Shown: positions 19,033 to 30,233, counted from the first letter of the stretch. The stretch: DNA of 40,304 nt from Leptolyngbyaceae cyanobacterium MAG.088 (GCA_019634055.1 JAHQVZ010000212.1:1-40304), one strand, 5' to 3'. The notes: generated from the sequence alone by a model not told the origin. Numbers and translations are program-made.

Positions 19033-20304
19033 TTAAACGTCAATGTTTAAGGGGTTAGCTGTTTGAGAAATGGTGTTGCCAGTGTCTGGCTCAAATAGAT
19101 GGATATGTTCTACACGCATGCCCAGAGTCAGCTGATCGCCAGAACGAGGAGAGGTTGCTTCAATCCCGTCAAGACGTACCAACAATGTTTTCTCCTCAGG
19201 TGCAGCCTTGTAAGAATCAACATTATTTGATTGATTGTCGGGGACCTCGTTTAAATCTACGGTGAGATAGGTTTCGCTGCCAAGGGCTTCGGTGCGCTGG
19301 ACAGTTACGGCTAAATGTTTAGGTGCTGGGACGGCCAGACGCAAATGTTCTGGCCGAATGCCGAGGGTAAGAACTTGATGGGCATAGTTGGCCAAAATGG
19401 GTTCCCAATGGCTGGGTAATGTGACTCGAAAGGCAGGATGAATAAGGGTTAAGGGAGGCTGTACTTTAACCGTGAGAAAGTTCATCGGTGGTGAACCAAT
19501 AAACGCGGCCACAAATCGGTTGACTGGAGAATGGTAAAGCTCTAGCGGAGCAGCTATTTGTTGAATAACCCCCTGGTGCATAACGGCAATTCGATCCCCC
19601 ATGGTCATGGCTTCTACCTGGTCATGGGTGACATAGATTGTGGTGGTGCCTAACTGACGCTGCAGGGTCACAATCTGGGCGCGCGTCTCAGTGCGCAGCT
19701 TAGCATCCAGGTTTGAGAGGGGTTCATCCATCAAAAACACTTGGGGATTACGGGCCATGGCCCGTCCCAATGCCACCCGCTGTTTTTGACCACCTGAAAG
19801 CTGTCGAGGTAAGCGCTTTAGCAACGGCGTAATTTGCAAAATTTCAGCAATGGCCTTAACCCGTTTGGCAATGGTCTGTTCTCGTTCTGGCCAGTAGTGA
19901 AACCCAGGTGGTAGCAGTCGAGTTAGACCAAATAATACCTGTTGCCAACGGGCAATGGCGGGCAAATCATCAGCAGTGCGCCGTAGGCCAAAGGCGAGAT
20001 TGTCGTAAACGCTCAAGTGCGGATAGAGGGCATAACTTTGGAACACCATGGCCACGTCGCGCTGTTTGGGTGGCAAGGAGTTGACCCGCTGATTACCAAT
20101 GGTAATCGTACCGCCGGTAATACTTTCTAGCCCGGCAATCAGACGCAGTAGGGTGCTCTTACCACAGCCAGACGGCCCCACAAGTACCATAAATTCACCG
20201 TCTTTAACATCCAGATGAATGCGCTTGAGCACCGTTGCTGGCTTAGCATCTGAAGATTGACGAGGAAATGTTTTGTAAACGTTGTCGATAACAACCTCGG
20301 CCAC
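19033..20304 (-). CDS. ABC transporter ATP-binding protein, MalK/UgpC type
   Basis: GPSGCGKSTLLRLIAGLE, QLSGGQKQRVALGRAMARNPQVFLMDEPLSNLDAKLR, C-terminal TOBE-like region with GIRPEHLRL. Confidence 0.93.
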   Translation of the reverse strand: MAEVVIDNVYKTFPRQSSDAKPATVLKRIHLDVKDGEFMVLVGPSGCGKSTLLRLIAGLESITGGTITIGNQRVNSLPPKQRDVAMVFQSYALYPHLSVYDNLAFGLRRTADDLPAIARWQQVLFGLTRLLPPGFHYWPEREQTIAKRVKAIAEILQITPLLKRLPRQLSGGQKQRVALGRAMARNPQVFLMDEPLSNLDAKLRTETRAQIVTLQRQLGTTTIYVTHDQVEAMTMGDRIAVMHQGVIQQIAAPLELYHSPVNRFVAAFIGSPPMNFLTVKVQPPLTLIHPAFRVTLPSHWEPILANYAHQVLTLGIRPEHLRLAVPAPKHLAVTVQRTEALGSETYLTVDLNEVPDNQSNNVDSYKAAPEEKTLLVRLDGIEATSPRSGDQLTLGMRVEHIHLFEPDTGNTISQTANPLNIDV

Positions 20305-20313
20305 GGTTAGTTC

Positions 20314-22806
20314 CTAATTGGGGTCAGATACCAGAATATCGGTAATGGTTTCACCACGGGCAGGCGTAAGGATGCGATCGCAAGGTTGAGAGCGCCCCCG
20401 CAGAGGAACCTTCTTCAGCCGCAAACGAGCCACTCGATCTTGGCTCGTCATGATGGTGAAATCGCCTGGTTCTAAGGCATCCACCAGACTCACTAATTGA
20501 TCAGCATTTTGACTGAACTTAAATGACTGGGAACCAATGCCCCCTCGACTACTCCGCTTAATGGCCCCCACCTGCATCCGTTTGGCATAGCCCTTGGCCG
20601 ACATTAACAACATATAGGTACTGTTTTGAATGGGCAGACACCCAATCACAGATTCTCCCTTAATCACTCGAATAGCCTGAGTTCCTTGAGAATTTCGACT
20701 GGTGTCGGGCAGCTGATCGCGATCAATGGAGAAGCGTAATAACCGTCCACCGGAGGATGCTAGCATCAGATCCTGTTCTAAATCAGCGATTACCGCATAG
20801 GCCAGTTGGTCCTCTGGTTTGAGTTTAATGGCTACCAAGCCGCGTCCAGTAATAGATTCAAACTCAGTGAGGGGCAGACGCTTAATTTTTCCCTGGGTCG
20901 TTACCAAAATTATCTGCTGCTCCATCACCTCATCCGTCATCAAAATCGGTGGCAGCAGCGCATCTGGATCATTACCAATGGCATCGGGGAGCAAATTCAC
21001 TAATGGCCGTCCCTTTGACTGCCGTTGTGCCAGGGGTACGTCGTTTATAGACAAACTGTAGGCTTTGCCATCGCGGGAAAATATCAATAAACTTTGGGTT
21101 GTCCAGGCAAACTCCGTTTGAATGGTGACATCATCCATCTCCGTTAGCTTGGTCGTGGGGGACTCTTGCTTGCCCTGTCGACGCTGATAGGCACGCGGAG
21201 AAACGCGTCTGGCATACCCTTTGCGAGTAAGCTCAACCACGGTTTCTTCTTCCTCGGCTTCGGCGACCAAATTGGCCAGGCGTTCTTCTTCTGCGGCCCG
21301 TTCACTAGCGCTTTGCAGTCGAGTTCTACGCTCATCTCCAAAGGTCTTTTTAAGCTTTCTAAGTTCTTTTTTGAGGGCCTTGAGCCGCTCTTTACGATCC
21401 GATAGTAAACGTTCCAGGTTTTCCTTGATCGTCGATAGCTCATCAAACTCATCCAGCAGTTTTTCCTGCTCTAAGCCCACCAGTCGCCTTAGGGGCATGG
21501 CCAAAATTGCATCGGCCTGTCGGTCACTCAGATCAAACCGCTCGATCAGTTCCAGTTTGGCCGTTGACCCATCCGGTGATGCCCGCAGAATTTCAATGAC
21601 CTCATCAATACTGTCGAGGGCCGTCAACAAGCCTTCGACAATATGCAAACGTCGATCGGTTGTTTCTAGTTCGTTGGTATATTGCCGTACCAGGGTCTCT
21701 TCACGAAAATCTTGAAAAGACTGCAGCATATGGCGCAGAGGCATTTGTACCGGCTGCCCCCCGTCCAGCGCTAGCATAATTGCGCCAAAATTACTTTGTA
21801 GGGGCGTCATCTTGTAGAGGGCGGCCAAAATACTATGGGGTTGAGCCTCTCGCTTTAGCTCAATTACCACCCGCATGCCATCGCGATCGCTTTCATCGCG
21901 AATATCAGCAATGCCGTCCAGCTTGCCCTGGTTAACCAGGTTGGCCACCTTTTCAATCCAGCCAGCTTTATTGACCTGATAGGGCAGTTCAGTCACCACA
22001 ATCGCATTGCGGCGCTGGCGACCTTTACCCGGCTGAACTTCCTCAAAGCTAGCAATGCCTCGCACCGGGATACTGCCACGCCCCGTACGATAAGCATCAT
22101 GAATGCCTTTAGTGCCAGTAATTTCACCTCCGGTGGGAAAATCTGGCCCCGGAATCAACTTAAACAGCGCCTCATCGGAAATGTTGGGACGATCAATAAT
22201 GGCGATCAAACCATCAATCACTTCTCCCAAATTATGGGGAGGAATATTGGTCGCCATCCCCACCGCAATTCCAGAACTACCATTGAGCAGCAGGTTAGGC
22301 AGCTGAGCAGGCAATACGGTGGGTTCCTGCTGAGAGCTGTCAAAGTTATCGGTAAAATCTACCGTTGCATCACTGATTTCCCCCAGCAACGACTCGTGGC
22401 TAACCGGGGCCAGCCGAGTTTCGGTATACCGCATGGCGGCCGGGGGATCGTTATCCACTGAGCCAAAATTGCCATGGCCGTCCAACAATGGGTAGCGACT
22501 GGAAAAATCCTGCACCATACGTACCAGCGCATCGTAGACGGCCTGGTCGCCGTGGGGGTGGTATTTACCCAGTACATCTCCGACGACACGAGCGCATTTT
22601 CGAAAAGGTCGGTCGGGGGTTAACGCCAGTTCGTGCATGGCATAGAGGATACGCCGATGGACGGGTTTAAGGCCATCACGTACGTCGGGCAAGGCTCGCC
22701 CGACAATTACGCTCATGGCATATTCCAGATATGATCGTTGCACCTCTGTATGAAGAGAGGTAACGACAATTTGTTCATCCGAAAATGCGTTTAGCTGGTT
22801 TGCCAT
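20314..22806 (-). CDS. gyrA: Type II topoisomerase A subunit (GyrA/ParC-like)
   Basis: [82 protein letters not shown]. Start [14 protein letters not shown] at 22806 is more plausible than the track's 22875. Confidence 0.9.
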   Translation of the reverse strand: MANQLNAFSDEQIVVTSLHTEVQRSYLEYAMSVIVGRALPDVRDGLKPVHRRILYAMHELALTPDRPFRKCARVVGDVLGKYHPHGDQAVYDALVRMVQDFSSRYPLLDGHGNFGSVDNDPPAAMRYTETRLAPVSHESLLGEISDATVDFTDNFDSSQQEPTVLPAQLPNLLLNGSSGIAVGMATNIPPHNLGEVIDGLIAIIDRPNISDEALFKLIPGPDFPTGGEITGTKGIHDAYRTGRGSIPVRGIASFEEVQPGKGRQRRNAIVVTELPYQVNKAGWIEKVANLVNQGKLDGIADIRDESDRDGMRVVIELKREAQPHSILAALYKMTPLQSNFGAIMLALDGGQPVQMPLRHMLQSFQDFREETLVRQYTNELETTDRRLHIVEGLLTALDSIDEVIEILRASPDGSTAKLELIERFDLSDRQADAILAMPLRRLVGLEQEKLLDEFDELSTIKENLERLLSDRKERLKALKKELRKLKKTFGDERRTRLQSASERAAEEERLANLVAEAEEEETVVELTRKGYARRVSPRAYQRRQGKQESPTTKLTEMDDVTIQTEFAWTTQSLLIFSRDGKAYSLSINDVPLAQRQSKGRPLVNLLPDAIGNDPDALLPPILMTDEVMEQQIILVTTQGKIKRLPLTEFESITGRGLVAIKLKPEDQLAYAVIADLEQDLMLASSGGRLLRFSIDRDQLPDTSRNSQGTQAIRVIKGESVIGCLPIQNSTYMLLMSAKGYAKRMQVGAIKRSSRGGIGSQSFKFSQNADQLVSLVDALEPGDFTIMTSQDRVARLRLKKVPLRGRSQPCDRILTPARGETITDILVSDPN

Positions 22807-23037
22807 GATTTCGTATCCTTGAAAGCTGCCCTCAAGACAGTAATTAGCCTTACCAATGCTGTACCTTATACACAAGCGTCATGGATCCGCAATAGTTCAG
22901 ATCCAAATTGATCAAGAATTCAATAGACTTGCAAACACCTGAGTCATTGTTTTTTGACAAATTTTACATTGACCTGATCAACTGAAGTCAATACCTAACA
23001 ACGGCCATAGTAACTTTGCTGTGTTAACGAAACGCCT

Positions 23038-23433
23038 ATGAAAACAGTTTTAATCGTAGAAGACGACATGATCAACGCCCGCGTTTTCTCGAAAATTTTG
23101 ACCAAGCGCGGTGGCTTAGCGGTCAAACATACGGAAAATGTAGAGGAAGTCATGCAAATTGCTGAAAGTGGCGAAATAGACGTTATTTTAATGGATGTTT
23201 CCCTCTCTCACAGCATTTATCAAGGTAAACCGGTAGATGGTATCCGCATTACCCAAATGCTGAAGGCAAATAGTACCACTGCTGGACTACCCATCATTTT
23301 AGTAACCGCCCATGCTATGGATGGCGACCGCGAAACCTTTTTACAACAGAGTGGAGCGGATGGCTACATTTCAAAGCCTATTGTTGATCATCAGAAGTTT
23401 GTAGATGATGTTAAATCAATGATTGGCGAATAA
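23038..23433 (+). CDS. Single-domain response regulator (CheY/DivK-like)
   Basis: VLIVEDDMINARVF...DVILMDVSLS...PIILVTAHAMDGDRE...GADGYISKPI; no output domain. Confidence 0.92.
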   Translation: MKTVLIVEDDMINARVFSKILTKRGGLAVKHTENVEEVMQIAESGEIDVILMDVSLSHSIYQGKPVDGIRITQMLKANSTTAGLPIILVTAHAMDGDRETFLQQSGADGYISKPIVDHQKFVDDVKSMIGE

Positions 23434-23490
23434 CCTCATGTAATCAGCATGAGTTTCTTTAGAAACTAGATTAGATTTAAATAGTAGATC

Positions 23491-23524
23491 AAATATACTA
23501 CCTAAATGCTTAGGTAGTATATTT
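23491..23524. terminator. Perfect hairpin between convergent genes (likely bidirectional terminator)
   Basis: 15-bp perfect inverted repeat AAATATACTACCTAA-atgc-TTAGGTAGTATATTT between the response-regulator stop (23433) and TPR-gene stop (23573). Confidence 0.75.
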
Positions 23525-23572
23525 CTTAAAGGATCTAAATCCTCGGTTTACCTAGTGAGGTTAAGTTCTGGC

Positions 23573-24442
23573 CTAAAGTCCAGAAAGCACTTCCTGCAGC
23601 CTGGGGGTGCCAAACATGGTTTCAGCCGCTTTCAACAACCGGCTGCCCCAAAGGTTATCTTCTAAAAATTCTAGATCTGAATAACGACTGTCACGCTCTA
23701 GGGCGGCAGTAGCAGCTGAGATCGCAGCTGGTCGGTTAATGTTGGCGGCATACTGGGCGGCTGCGATCGCTAATGTGGGTTCTGGTTCCTCCTCGGATAA
23801 ATTGAGAGAGCGCTCCCACTGTTCAATGGCCGGTTCTAACTGTCCCATTTCATAAAGCACAAGACCAATATTATTAACGGCTGGCCAGAAAGCTTCGTTG
23901 AAGCCAATGGCAGATTCATATTGGTCAATGGCCTTTTCATAGCGATTTAGCTTGTAATAAGCATTACCCAAATCAAAATGGGCTCCGGCATTACCAGGTT
24001 CTAGCCCTAAGCCCTTTTCTAGAGCATTGGCTGCCTGTAGATACTTAGATTCACTAAAGTAGGCCGATCCCAGGGTAAACCAGATAGTGGCATCACTACT
24101 ATTGATGGATTTTGCCGTTTCTAACGCCGTAACGGCTGCCGCACTGTTGCCTACCTGTAAATGCAAACTTCCCATCAATGCCAAAATTTGTGGATCGCGC
24201 GGGGCCAACTGAGCTGCCAGCTGAATTCGAGCTAAGGCCTCGTCATACTGCTGAAATTGAGCCAGTTGAGCGGCTTCCTGGGCCAAGCTAAGTCCCGTTG
24301 CTGTTAGCCGATCCTCATCCAATGGCAACGTGTAAGGCAACAGTGCTTGGGCATTGACGGCACGGGCTGTCCAACCACACCCCAATAAGGCTAGGAGGGT
24401 GGCAAGAGCAGGACGAGTAAGCCGAGATATAAGCTGATTCAT
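23573..24442 (-). CDS. TPR-repeat protein with N-terminal signal/anchor
   Basis: Consecutive TPR-like units (DATIWFTLGSAYFSESKYLQAANALEKGLGLEPGNAGAHFDLGNAYYKLNRYEKAIDQYESAIGFNEAFWPAVNNIGLVLYEMGQLEPAIEQWERSLNL). Confidence 0.9.
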   Translation of the reverse strand: MNQLISRLTRPALATLLALLGCGWTARAVNAQALLPYTLPLDEDRLTATGLSLAQEAAQLAQFQQYDEALARIQLAAQLAPRDPQILALMGSLHLQVGNSAAAVTALETAKSINSSDATIWFTLGSAYFSESKYLQAANALEKGLGLEPGNAGAHFDLGNAYYKLNRYEKAIDQYESAIGFNEAFWPAVNNIGLVLYEMGQLEPAIEQWERSLNLSEEEPEPTLAIAAAQYAANINRPAAISAATAALERDSRYSDLEFLEDNLWGSRLLKAAETMFGTPRLQEVLSGL

Positions 24443-24812
24443 AGGAAGTAGGCGAGGATAGGGAAGGTCTGATAAATGCCTAGGTCGGTGACATTCTTGA
24501 AAGAATTAAATCGCAATCTATGGAACTGGTGTTAGGACGCCTTAGGTTTACTTCATTTGATTTGACTAGTTATCAGTATAGATACACCCTCAGTGAGGGT
24601 AACTAGCAATTTGATAAATTTAAAGGCAATAGGTAGTTCACTGCGCTAGACCGTTCGCTCGTATAGCTCGCTAGGCAATAGAGCATAGAGTTGAAAATAT
24701 TCACTAAAGAAACAGTCTACCGTCAAACACCATTGCCCACTGCCCGGACTTTAGGTCACTGGCCACGGCCCTTCACCACCGACGAACTTTATTTCTGTGT
24801 AGCCCCCTTAGT

Positions 24813-27800
24813 CTAAAAGCGCGTCTCAAACTCTAACAAAATTCGATTTCGATCATCAAAGTTGGTTGTGCTACGAATCGTGAACTCGTCTGTCAGTCGA
24901 TAGCGCAGGTTAAATTCTGTGGGCGTGTTATCGGTCAAAATTTTCACCAGAGACAGGGTAACGTTATCGGTCACATCAAAGCCAACTTCTGTAGCTACAT
25001 CCAGGGTAGAACCACTGTTTTCATCGCTGGCAAAGCGGGAAGAACTGGTCACTGGAAATAGCCGGAACTCACTAAGGTTAAGGGTTCTACCGATGAAGTC
25101 TTGCAGGCTATTAAGCAAAGCCCCACCAAAGAAGTTAAGGACTCCCTGACCTGATTGAAACGCGGCAATATAGCTGCCGCTGAGTAAGTTTACAATTTCC
25201 TGTCTAGAACGGGGAGGGGAGCTAGAAAATTCAATAACGGCATCGCTAATATCTGAGAGAAATAAACTCTCTAGCAAATTACTGGTACTCCCTTTATAGC
25301 TGGCACGAATACGAATCGTTTCTAATCCTGTGGTGCTCTGAAACGGATCAAGAGAGCTGTCATCAACTTCTGATGAGGATGCAAACGTGGTTGCTTCGAC
25401 GATATTGTTTTGCCGAGTTTCTGCCACAGAGGTGCGCAACTGTATATCTAACAGGGGATCAGCAATCCCTCGTTCTGGTATAAATCGGGCCAGGTTATTG
25501 CGACCGGCTAATCGGAATGTGGTGGTTAAAAGATTAATTCGACCAGATCTGAGTCGAATAGTCCCTGCTGGCTGCATGGCACCAAAGGGTCGGAGAGGGC
25601 CTGTGATATTTAAATCACCCTGGGCAACAACATTAAGTAAGTTGCTTTGTTGAATCTGGATATTATTTGCCAGCGTAATTTTAAGGTTTTCAAATCGAGG
25701 GACAAAGGGTGAAATCTCTGGTACTTCTGGGGTCGCTGCATTATTGTTATTACCTTCCGGCAAAAAGAGACGACCATTGCTTAACTCTACGACTCCGCCC
25801 AACTGCGGACCTAGCAGTAGACTCCCCCCCACAACGACTTGACCTTCAACCCCTCCTCGGTAAATCCCACGTAGATCAAGATCAATCTTATCTAGGGTGA
25901 CTGTCAGAGCCCCGGATGAATGTAAAGGGGTGGATTGGGGGGCTCCGTCAGCAGTCTCTGGAATTGTTGGAGTTGTTACAATCTCAGTCTCATTGGTGGT
26001 GCTGGTATTACTACCGTTAAAGACCTCAGAGCCTAAAATTTCGAGCTCCGGCTCATCAATGATAAACGGAAAAGATAACGGAAAACTGCCCGCTGCTCGA
26101 AGTTGGCCATTGCCATAGGTGCCTTGCAGTTCTCTAACATTAATCTGGTTATTTTCAAAAACAACGTTGCCTGAAAAGTTGGTGAGGGGTTCTGGTAGCA
26201 GAGGCGATCGCAACACAGCTTCTTGAACATCCATAGAACCGCTAACAGTGGGGTTACTCAAACGACCACCAATCTCAAGGGCTACTCGTCCTTGGCCTGA
26301 CTCCCATAGCACTTGATTATTGAGGGCATTGAGTAGGGCTAACCCCTCATCAGCAACATCCAAACTCAGGGAAATGCGGTCATCTTCGGGCTGTACCGTC
26401 ATAAAATCAAAGGCATAGGGAATATCCCCCACCAGCGTCAACGGCTGTGGATTATTGACCTGGAGCAACTCACCCTGCACTAATAAACGGGCATTTTCAT
26501 AGAGAAACAATCCTTCGGCCTTTTCAATGGGCTGATTGTTGATGCTGCCATTGGCCAAGATAATGTCTCCACGAACAGTTGGGTTGCCCAGACCACCACT
26601 AAAGTTGGCGATTCCATTTAATCGCCCCTGCAGTCCTATGGGAAGATTAAAGATATCTCGCACTGCTGCCATCGGCAATTTTTCAACCACTAACTGCAAA
26701 CTGGAATTATCCTGCTCGACCAAGGATAAATTACCAGCCAGGTTCACAAAGGCCAGTTGTGGATTGCCATTGACATCAGAGCGTAACGCCGTTTCCAAAC
26801 GCACAGGTTGAAGGGTGAGATTACCGTTGGCCAACTGTCCTTTGGCAATCATTCGGTCCGCTACAAAATCCTGAGTCCAACTCCAATCTTGACCCTCGAC
26901 ATCAAACGTAATTTCGGGTAGTTGTTGCGGATTACCGCTCAATTCGACTGTTGCATCAAACCGCCCTTCTAACTGATCGATGGGGGGAATTGGGTTCTCC
27001 TCTTCAGCGATCGCAACTTGATCCTGAATTCTTTGAATTTCTGCTAATCGACGCAGCTGATCGAGCAAGTCGGAGTCGGCACTGCCAGCGGGCTGAGTGG
27101 CCAAAACCTCTGGAATGTCCTCAGAAGCTGGCTGGTTTACAGGCCATGCTGTTGGTTGGAATGTTTGAATCAGATCCTCTAAATCAATGATGGCAAGGGC
27201 TGTGAAAACCTCTCTAATATCACCATTTTCAACAGCGACATTAGCGTTATAGGCCAAGGTATCTAGCTGCATGTCGGCACTAAACTGATAGATGCTGTCT
27301 GCCACTGGTGCAGAGCCACAATAGCTAGGTTTGGTATTAGTCATGGCCAGCTGCTCTGAACAAGCATTAAATATCAGCTCACCCTGGTCTAAAAAAATAT
27401 AGCGATCGCGATAGGTAATTTGGCCCGTAAATTGCTGCGCATTGAGATAGCCCAAACCAGGGTTATCGATAAATACGCCACCGGTCAACGTTTGACGATT
27501 AAAATCTATTTCCCATTCCCCTTGGGAAGAAACAGTGCCCTTTAAGCCGCCCCCTAATTGAGCCACTGTCGGCAGGCCCAACGCCTGCAAAGGCAGATCT
27601 TGCAAACTGGCTTTCAACACATTTCCATCGGTATAACCAGAGGCCTGAGCTCCCTGCCAGCTAACATCAAAGGCAAGATCGCGCGGCTGTTCAAAACTAA
27701 CGGCAATGCCATCGGCCAGTCCACCTGGCGTCGCAGCACCACTTTGTCCATCCAAATCCACCATTAACCCTGTCTGCGGTTGGTAGCTGACTGGCCCTAA

Positions 27801-30233
27801 GAGGACCGGATCAAACGCAATCTGATTCACCCCAAAGTCTTCTAGTAAAACTGTTCCATCAAATTTAGGATTACTCAAGGTGCCGACCAGACGACCATTG
27901 GCTAAAGAAACAAAGCCATCTAAGGGAACAGGACTGGGTAACAGGGCCAGGGGATAGCGCTGGGCATCTAGTTCAAGGGAAAATCCGCGAATGCCCTGAA
28001 ACTGATTGCCATTTAACTGGGGAGAGACAATACCCCGAGCCTGTAGCTGAGCACTATTGGCTTGCTCGATCAATAATTCTTGGCCAGTCCAGGCAACGCG
28101 ACTAGCTAAAGGGGCATCAAATCCAGCAAGCTGGGGGGAAAATCCGGCCAGCCCTGCTGAGAAGGTGAGATCTCCCTGTCCTCGTAAATCAGCCAGGGTG
28201 CGAGTATCAATATCCCCCGCCAAACTTACGGTGCCGCTAGTCTGGCCCCCCAGTTGAGCAGCAAACTGATTAAGCCCAACAGCATTCAGGTTGGCATCGG
28301 TTCGCCAACTGCCGTTGCTCAGTTCGGCCTGCCCCTGAACTGAACCATTGGCCAGTTGCAAACTGTAGTTGCCTGTGGCCAGCAGTGTTGCTAGGGATGT
28401 GCCCTGCAGAGGACCTGTTAATGCCGCATCAGCCGTAAGCGTCCCCCCGATCGGGAGGTTTTGGGCCAATGCCTGTAAATCAAGGTTGTTGGCCATGATA
28501 TTGGCTTGCCAACTATCCGTCCCCACCTGGCCGTTACCAGTCAATGTGCCTGCGCCTACTTGTACCTGGGCTTGGGGGATTGACAACCCACCATTTGCAA
28601 AGACGGCTGTGGCATTAGCTGGATAAATTTTTCCACCATAACTCAGGGTGGGTGCTTGCACATTAATCTGAGCTGCCAATGCTTCAGGGGGGCCAGTAAT
28701 CGTTGCCGTGGCGTCCACATCACCTAAGGTGACGGGTAGCTGCTCTATGCCGTAAAGGGCTGTAATGTCATCCCCTGATAGATTACTAACATCAGCCTTG
28801 ACGTCTAGTTCTGGTGAGCCCTCAGGCAAATTGGCCAGGTTTAGAACGCCCGAGCCAGTTAGCTGACCGCCCAAATCTGGTGTGGCGCTGAGCTGAGTAA
28901 CTGTGATCTGATTAAATAGCTCCTCAATGTTATCTGCTGCTAATAACACATTGGCATTGAGATTATTAAGCACTACCCGATCGACTACAACTGAGCCGAT
29001 GGCGGCAACATCAGCAGATAGCTGGGGTTGCAACATCGGTCCTGTAATGGCGACATTGCTATCAAAGACACCGCTAAGGGCAATGGGGCTGTCAACGTCA
29101 GAATGCTCTAGCAGCTGTTCGAGATCCACATCTGCCACCTGGGCATTCAGGTTATAGTTCCCTTCCCAGTCAACGGTGCCGGTGGCCGTGGCACTTAGGT
29201 ATTCGTAACGACCCCTGGCTCGATCAACCGTGATCGTAGTGCCCTTAAACCTGGCTGTGGCATCAATGTTTTCAACGGTATTTCCCCAGGGGCCAGTATT
29301 TGGTAAGGCAGTTAGCTGTAGTTCTCCGTTGTCAACGCTACCTTGACCGTCCACGGTGACGGGTTGTTCAGGGAGAAAGGTGATGGCCCACTGACCGCTA
29401 ACGCGTCCCCCTGTTGCTGCCATGGGTAAGTTTTGCTGGCCCAGGGTCGGTAGAAGAAACGCCATGACTGGCTCAGCGGCGACGCCTGTGCCTCCGATGC
29501 CTAGTTTTGTAACGTACTCAATGGGTTGCTCAGTATCGCCAGATGCTCTGGGCTCGACAGCAACCATGACGTTTAGATTGCCGCCTTGGGGAGGGGTGCC
29601 GCTCATATCAACCTCCACCCGCTGACTGTCCTGGTCGTTAACTGTTACTGGAACAATCGCTACGGAGCCATTAACCCCATTGATCACTATAGGCTGAGGG
29701 GCTGCTCCCTCTGCTGGCAGCGGCACCATGGTCACTTGACTATTGACCACATCGATATCATCCATCCGCACCTTGATGACCGGATCTTCAACCGGCTCAA
29801 ATGTTGGCACATCAATGCCCAGCCAGCCATCATCCGGGTGCTGCTCTACATAACCTTTGGCCCCAATTAACCGCAGGTCAATTTCTAGTTCTCGCCGCAA
29901 TAGGACTTGTAGGGTGCTAAACCCAACCTCTACAGCGTCGGCTGTGGCGTAGGAAGGGTCGGTTGCTGTTGAACCTAGTTTAGACGGACCTACCCGCAGA
30001 CCATTGAGGGACAATCCTTCCAGATCTCCCAGCTCTAACTCACGTTCTAATAGGGTAGACAGGCGTTTTTCTAGTAGCGGTGTCAGCCCTTTATTAATAA
30101 ATATCCAGGCACCAATGGCGACTGCTGTGCCAATAACTAGGGTACCTACCCCGAGGGAAATGGCGGCTATTTTCCAAAATCGACGCCCCCCAGAAGGTCT
30201 ATCTGAAGGTCTATCTGTATTGGGCGAAGTCAT
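24813..30233 (-). CDS. tamB: Translocation/assembly module TamB (DUF490) domain protein
   Basis: 1806 aa, single N-terminal TM, long repetitive beta-rich AsmA/TamB-like body, C-terminal EIVNLLSGSYIAAFQSGQGVLNFFGGALLNSLQDFIGRTLNLSEFRLFP...VTLSLVKILTDNTPTEFNLRYRLTDEFTIRSTTNFDDRNRILLEFETRF. Confidence 0.92.
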   Translation of the reverse strand: MTSPNTDRPSDRPSGGRRFWKIAAISLGVGTLVIGTAVAIGAWIFINKGLTPLLEKRLSTLLERELELGDLEGLSLNGLRVGPSKLGSTATDPSYATADAVEVGFSTLQVLLRRELEIDLRLIGAKGYVEQHPDDGWLGIDVPTFEPVEDPVIKVRMDDIDVVNSQVTMVPLPAEGAAPQPIVINGVNGSVAIVPVTVNDQDSQRVEVDMSGTPPQGGNLNVMVAVEPRASGDTEQPIEYVTKLGIGGTGVAAEPVMAFLLPTLGQQNLPMAATGGRVSGQWAITFLPEQPVTVDGQGSVDNGELQLTALPNTGPWGNTVENIDATARFKGTTITVDRARGRYEYLSATATGTVDWEGNYNLNAQVADVDLEQLLEHSDVDSPIALSGVFDSNVAITGPMLQPQLSADVAAIGSVVVDRVVLNNLNANVLLAADNIEELFNQITVTQLSATPDLGGQLTGSGVLNLANLPEGSPELDVKADVSNLSGDDITALYGIEQLPVTLGDVDATATITGPPEALAAQINVQAPTLSYGGKIYPANATAVFANGGLSIPQAQVQVGAGTLTGNGQVGTDSWQANIMANNLDLQALAQNLPIGGTLTADAALTGPLQGTSLATLLATGNYSLQLANGSVQGQAELSNGSWRTDANLNAVGLNQFAAQLGGQTSGTVSLAGDIDTRTLADLRGQGDLTFSAGLAGFSPQLAGFDAPLASRVAWTGQELLIEQANSAQLQARGIVSPQLNGNQFQGIRGFSLELDAQRYPLALLPSPVPLDGFVSLANGRLVGTLSNPKFDGTVLLEDFGVNQIAFDPVLLGPVSYQPQTGLMVDLDGQSGAATPGGLADGIAVSFEQPRDLAFDVSWQGAQASGYTDGNVLKASLQDLPLQALGLPTVAQLGGGLKGTVSSQGEWEIDFNRQTLTGGVFIDNPGLGYLNAQQFTGQITYRDRYIFLDQGELIFNACSEQLAMTNTKPSYCGSAPVADSIYQFSADMQLDTLAYNANVAVENGDIREVFTALAIIDLEDLIQTFQPTAWPVNQPASEDIPEVLATQPAGSADSDLLDQLRRLAEIQRIQDQVAIAEEENPIPPIDQLEGRFDATVELSGNPQQLPEITFDVEGQDWSWTQDFVADRMIAKGQLANGNLTLQPVRLETALRSDVNGNPQLAFVNLAGNLSLVEQDNSSLQLVVEKLPMAAVRDIFNLPIGLQGRLNGIANFSGGLGNPTVRGDIILANGSINNQPIEKAEGLFLYENARLLVQGELLQVNNPQPLTLVGDIPYAFDFMTVQPEDDRISLSLDVADEGLALLNALNNQVLWESGQGRVALEIGGRLSNPTVSGSMDVQEAVLRSPLLPEPLTNFSGNVVFENNQINVRELQGTYGNGQLRAAGSFPLSFPFIIDEPELEILGSEVFNGSNTSTTNETEIVTTPTIPETADGAPQSTPLHSSGALTVTLDKIDLDLRGIYRGGVEGQVVVGGSLLLGPQLGGVVELSNGRLFLPEGNNNNAATPEVPEISPFVPRFENLKITLANNIQIQQSNLLNVVAQGDLNITGPLRPFGAMQPAGTIRLRSGRINLLTTTFRLAGRNNLARFIPERGIADPLLDIQLRTSVAETRQNNIVEATTFASSSEVDDSSLDPFQSTTGLETIRIRASYKGSTSNLLESLFLSDISDAVIEFSSSPPRSRQEIVNLLSGSYIAAFQSGQGVLNFFGGALLNSLQDFIGRTLNLSEFRLFPVTSSSRFASDENSGSTLDVATEVGFDVTDNVTLSLVKILTDNTPTEFNLRYRLTDEFTIRSTTNFDDRNRILLEFETRF

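Noticed and set aside
21221-21715. 164-aa plus-strand ORF antisense to gyrA, Ser/Arg-rich
   Set aside because: Shadow ORF opposite a conserved gene, with compositional bias typical of antisense frames.
25387-29870. Multiple 60-95 aa plus-strand ORFs opposite tamB
   Set aside because: All are shadow ORFs within the clearly coding TamB frame.
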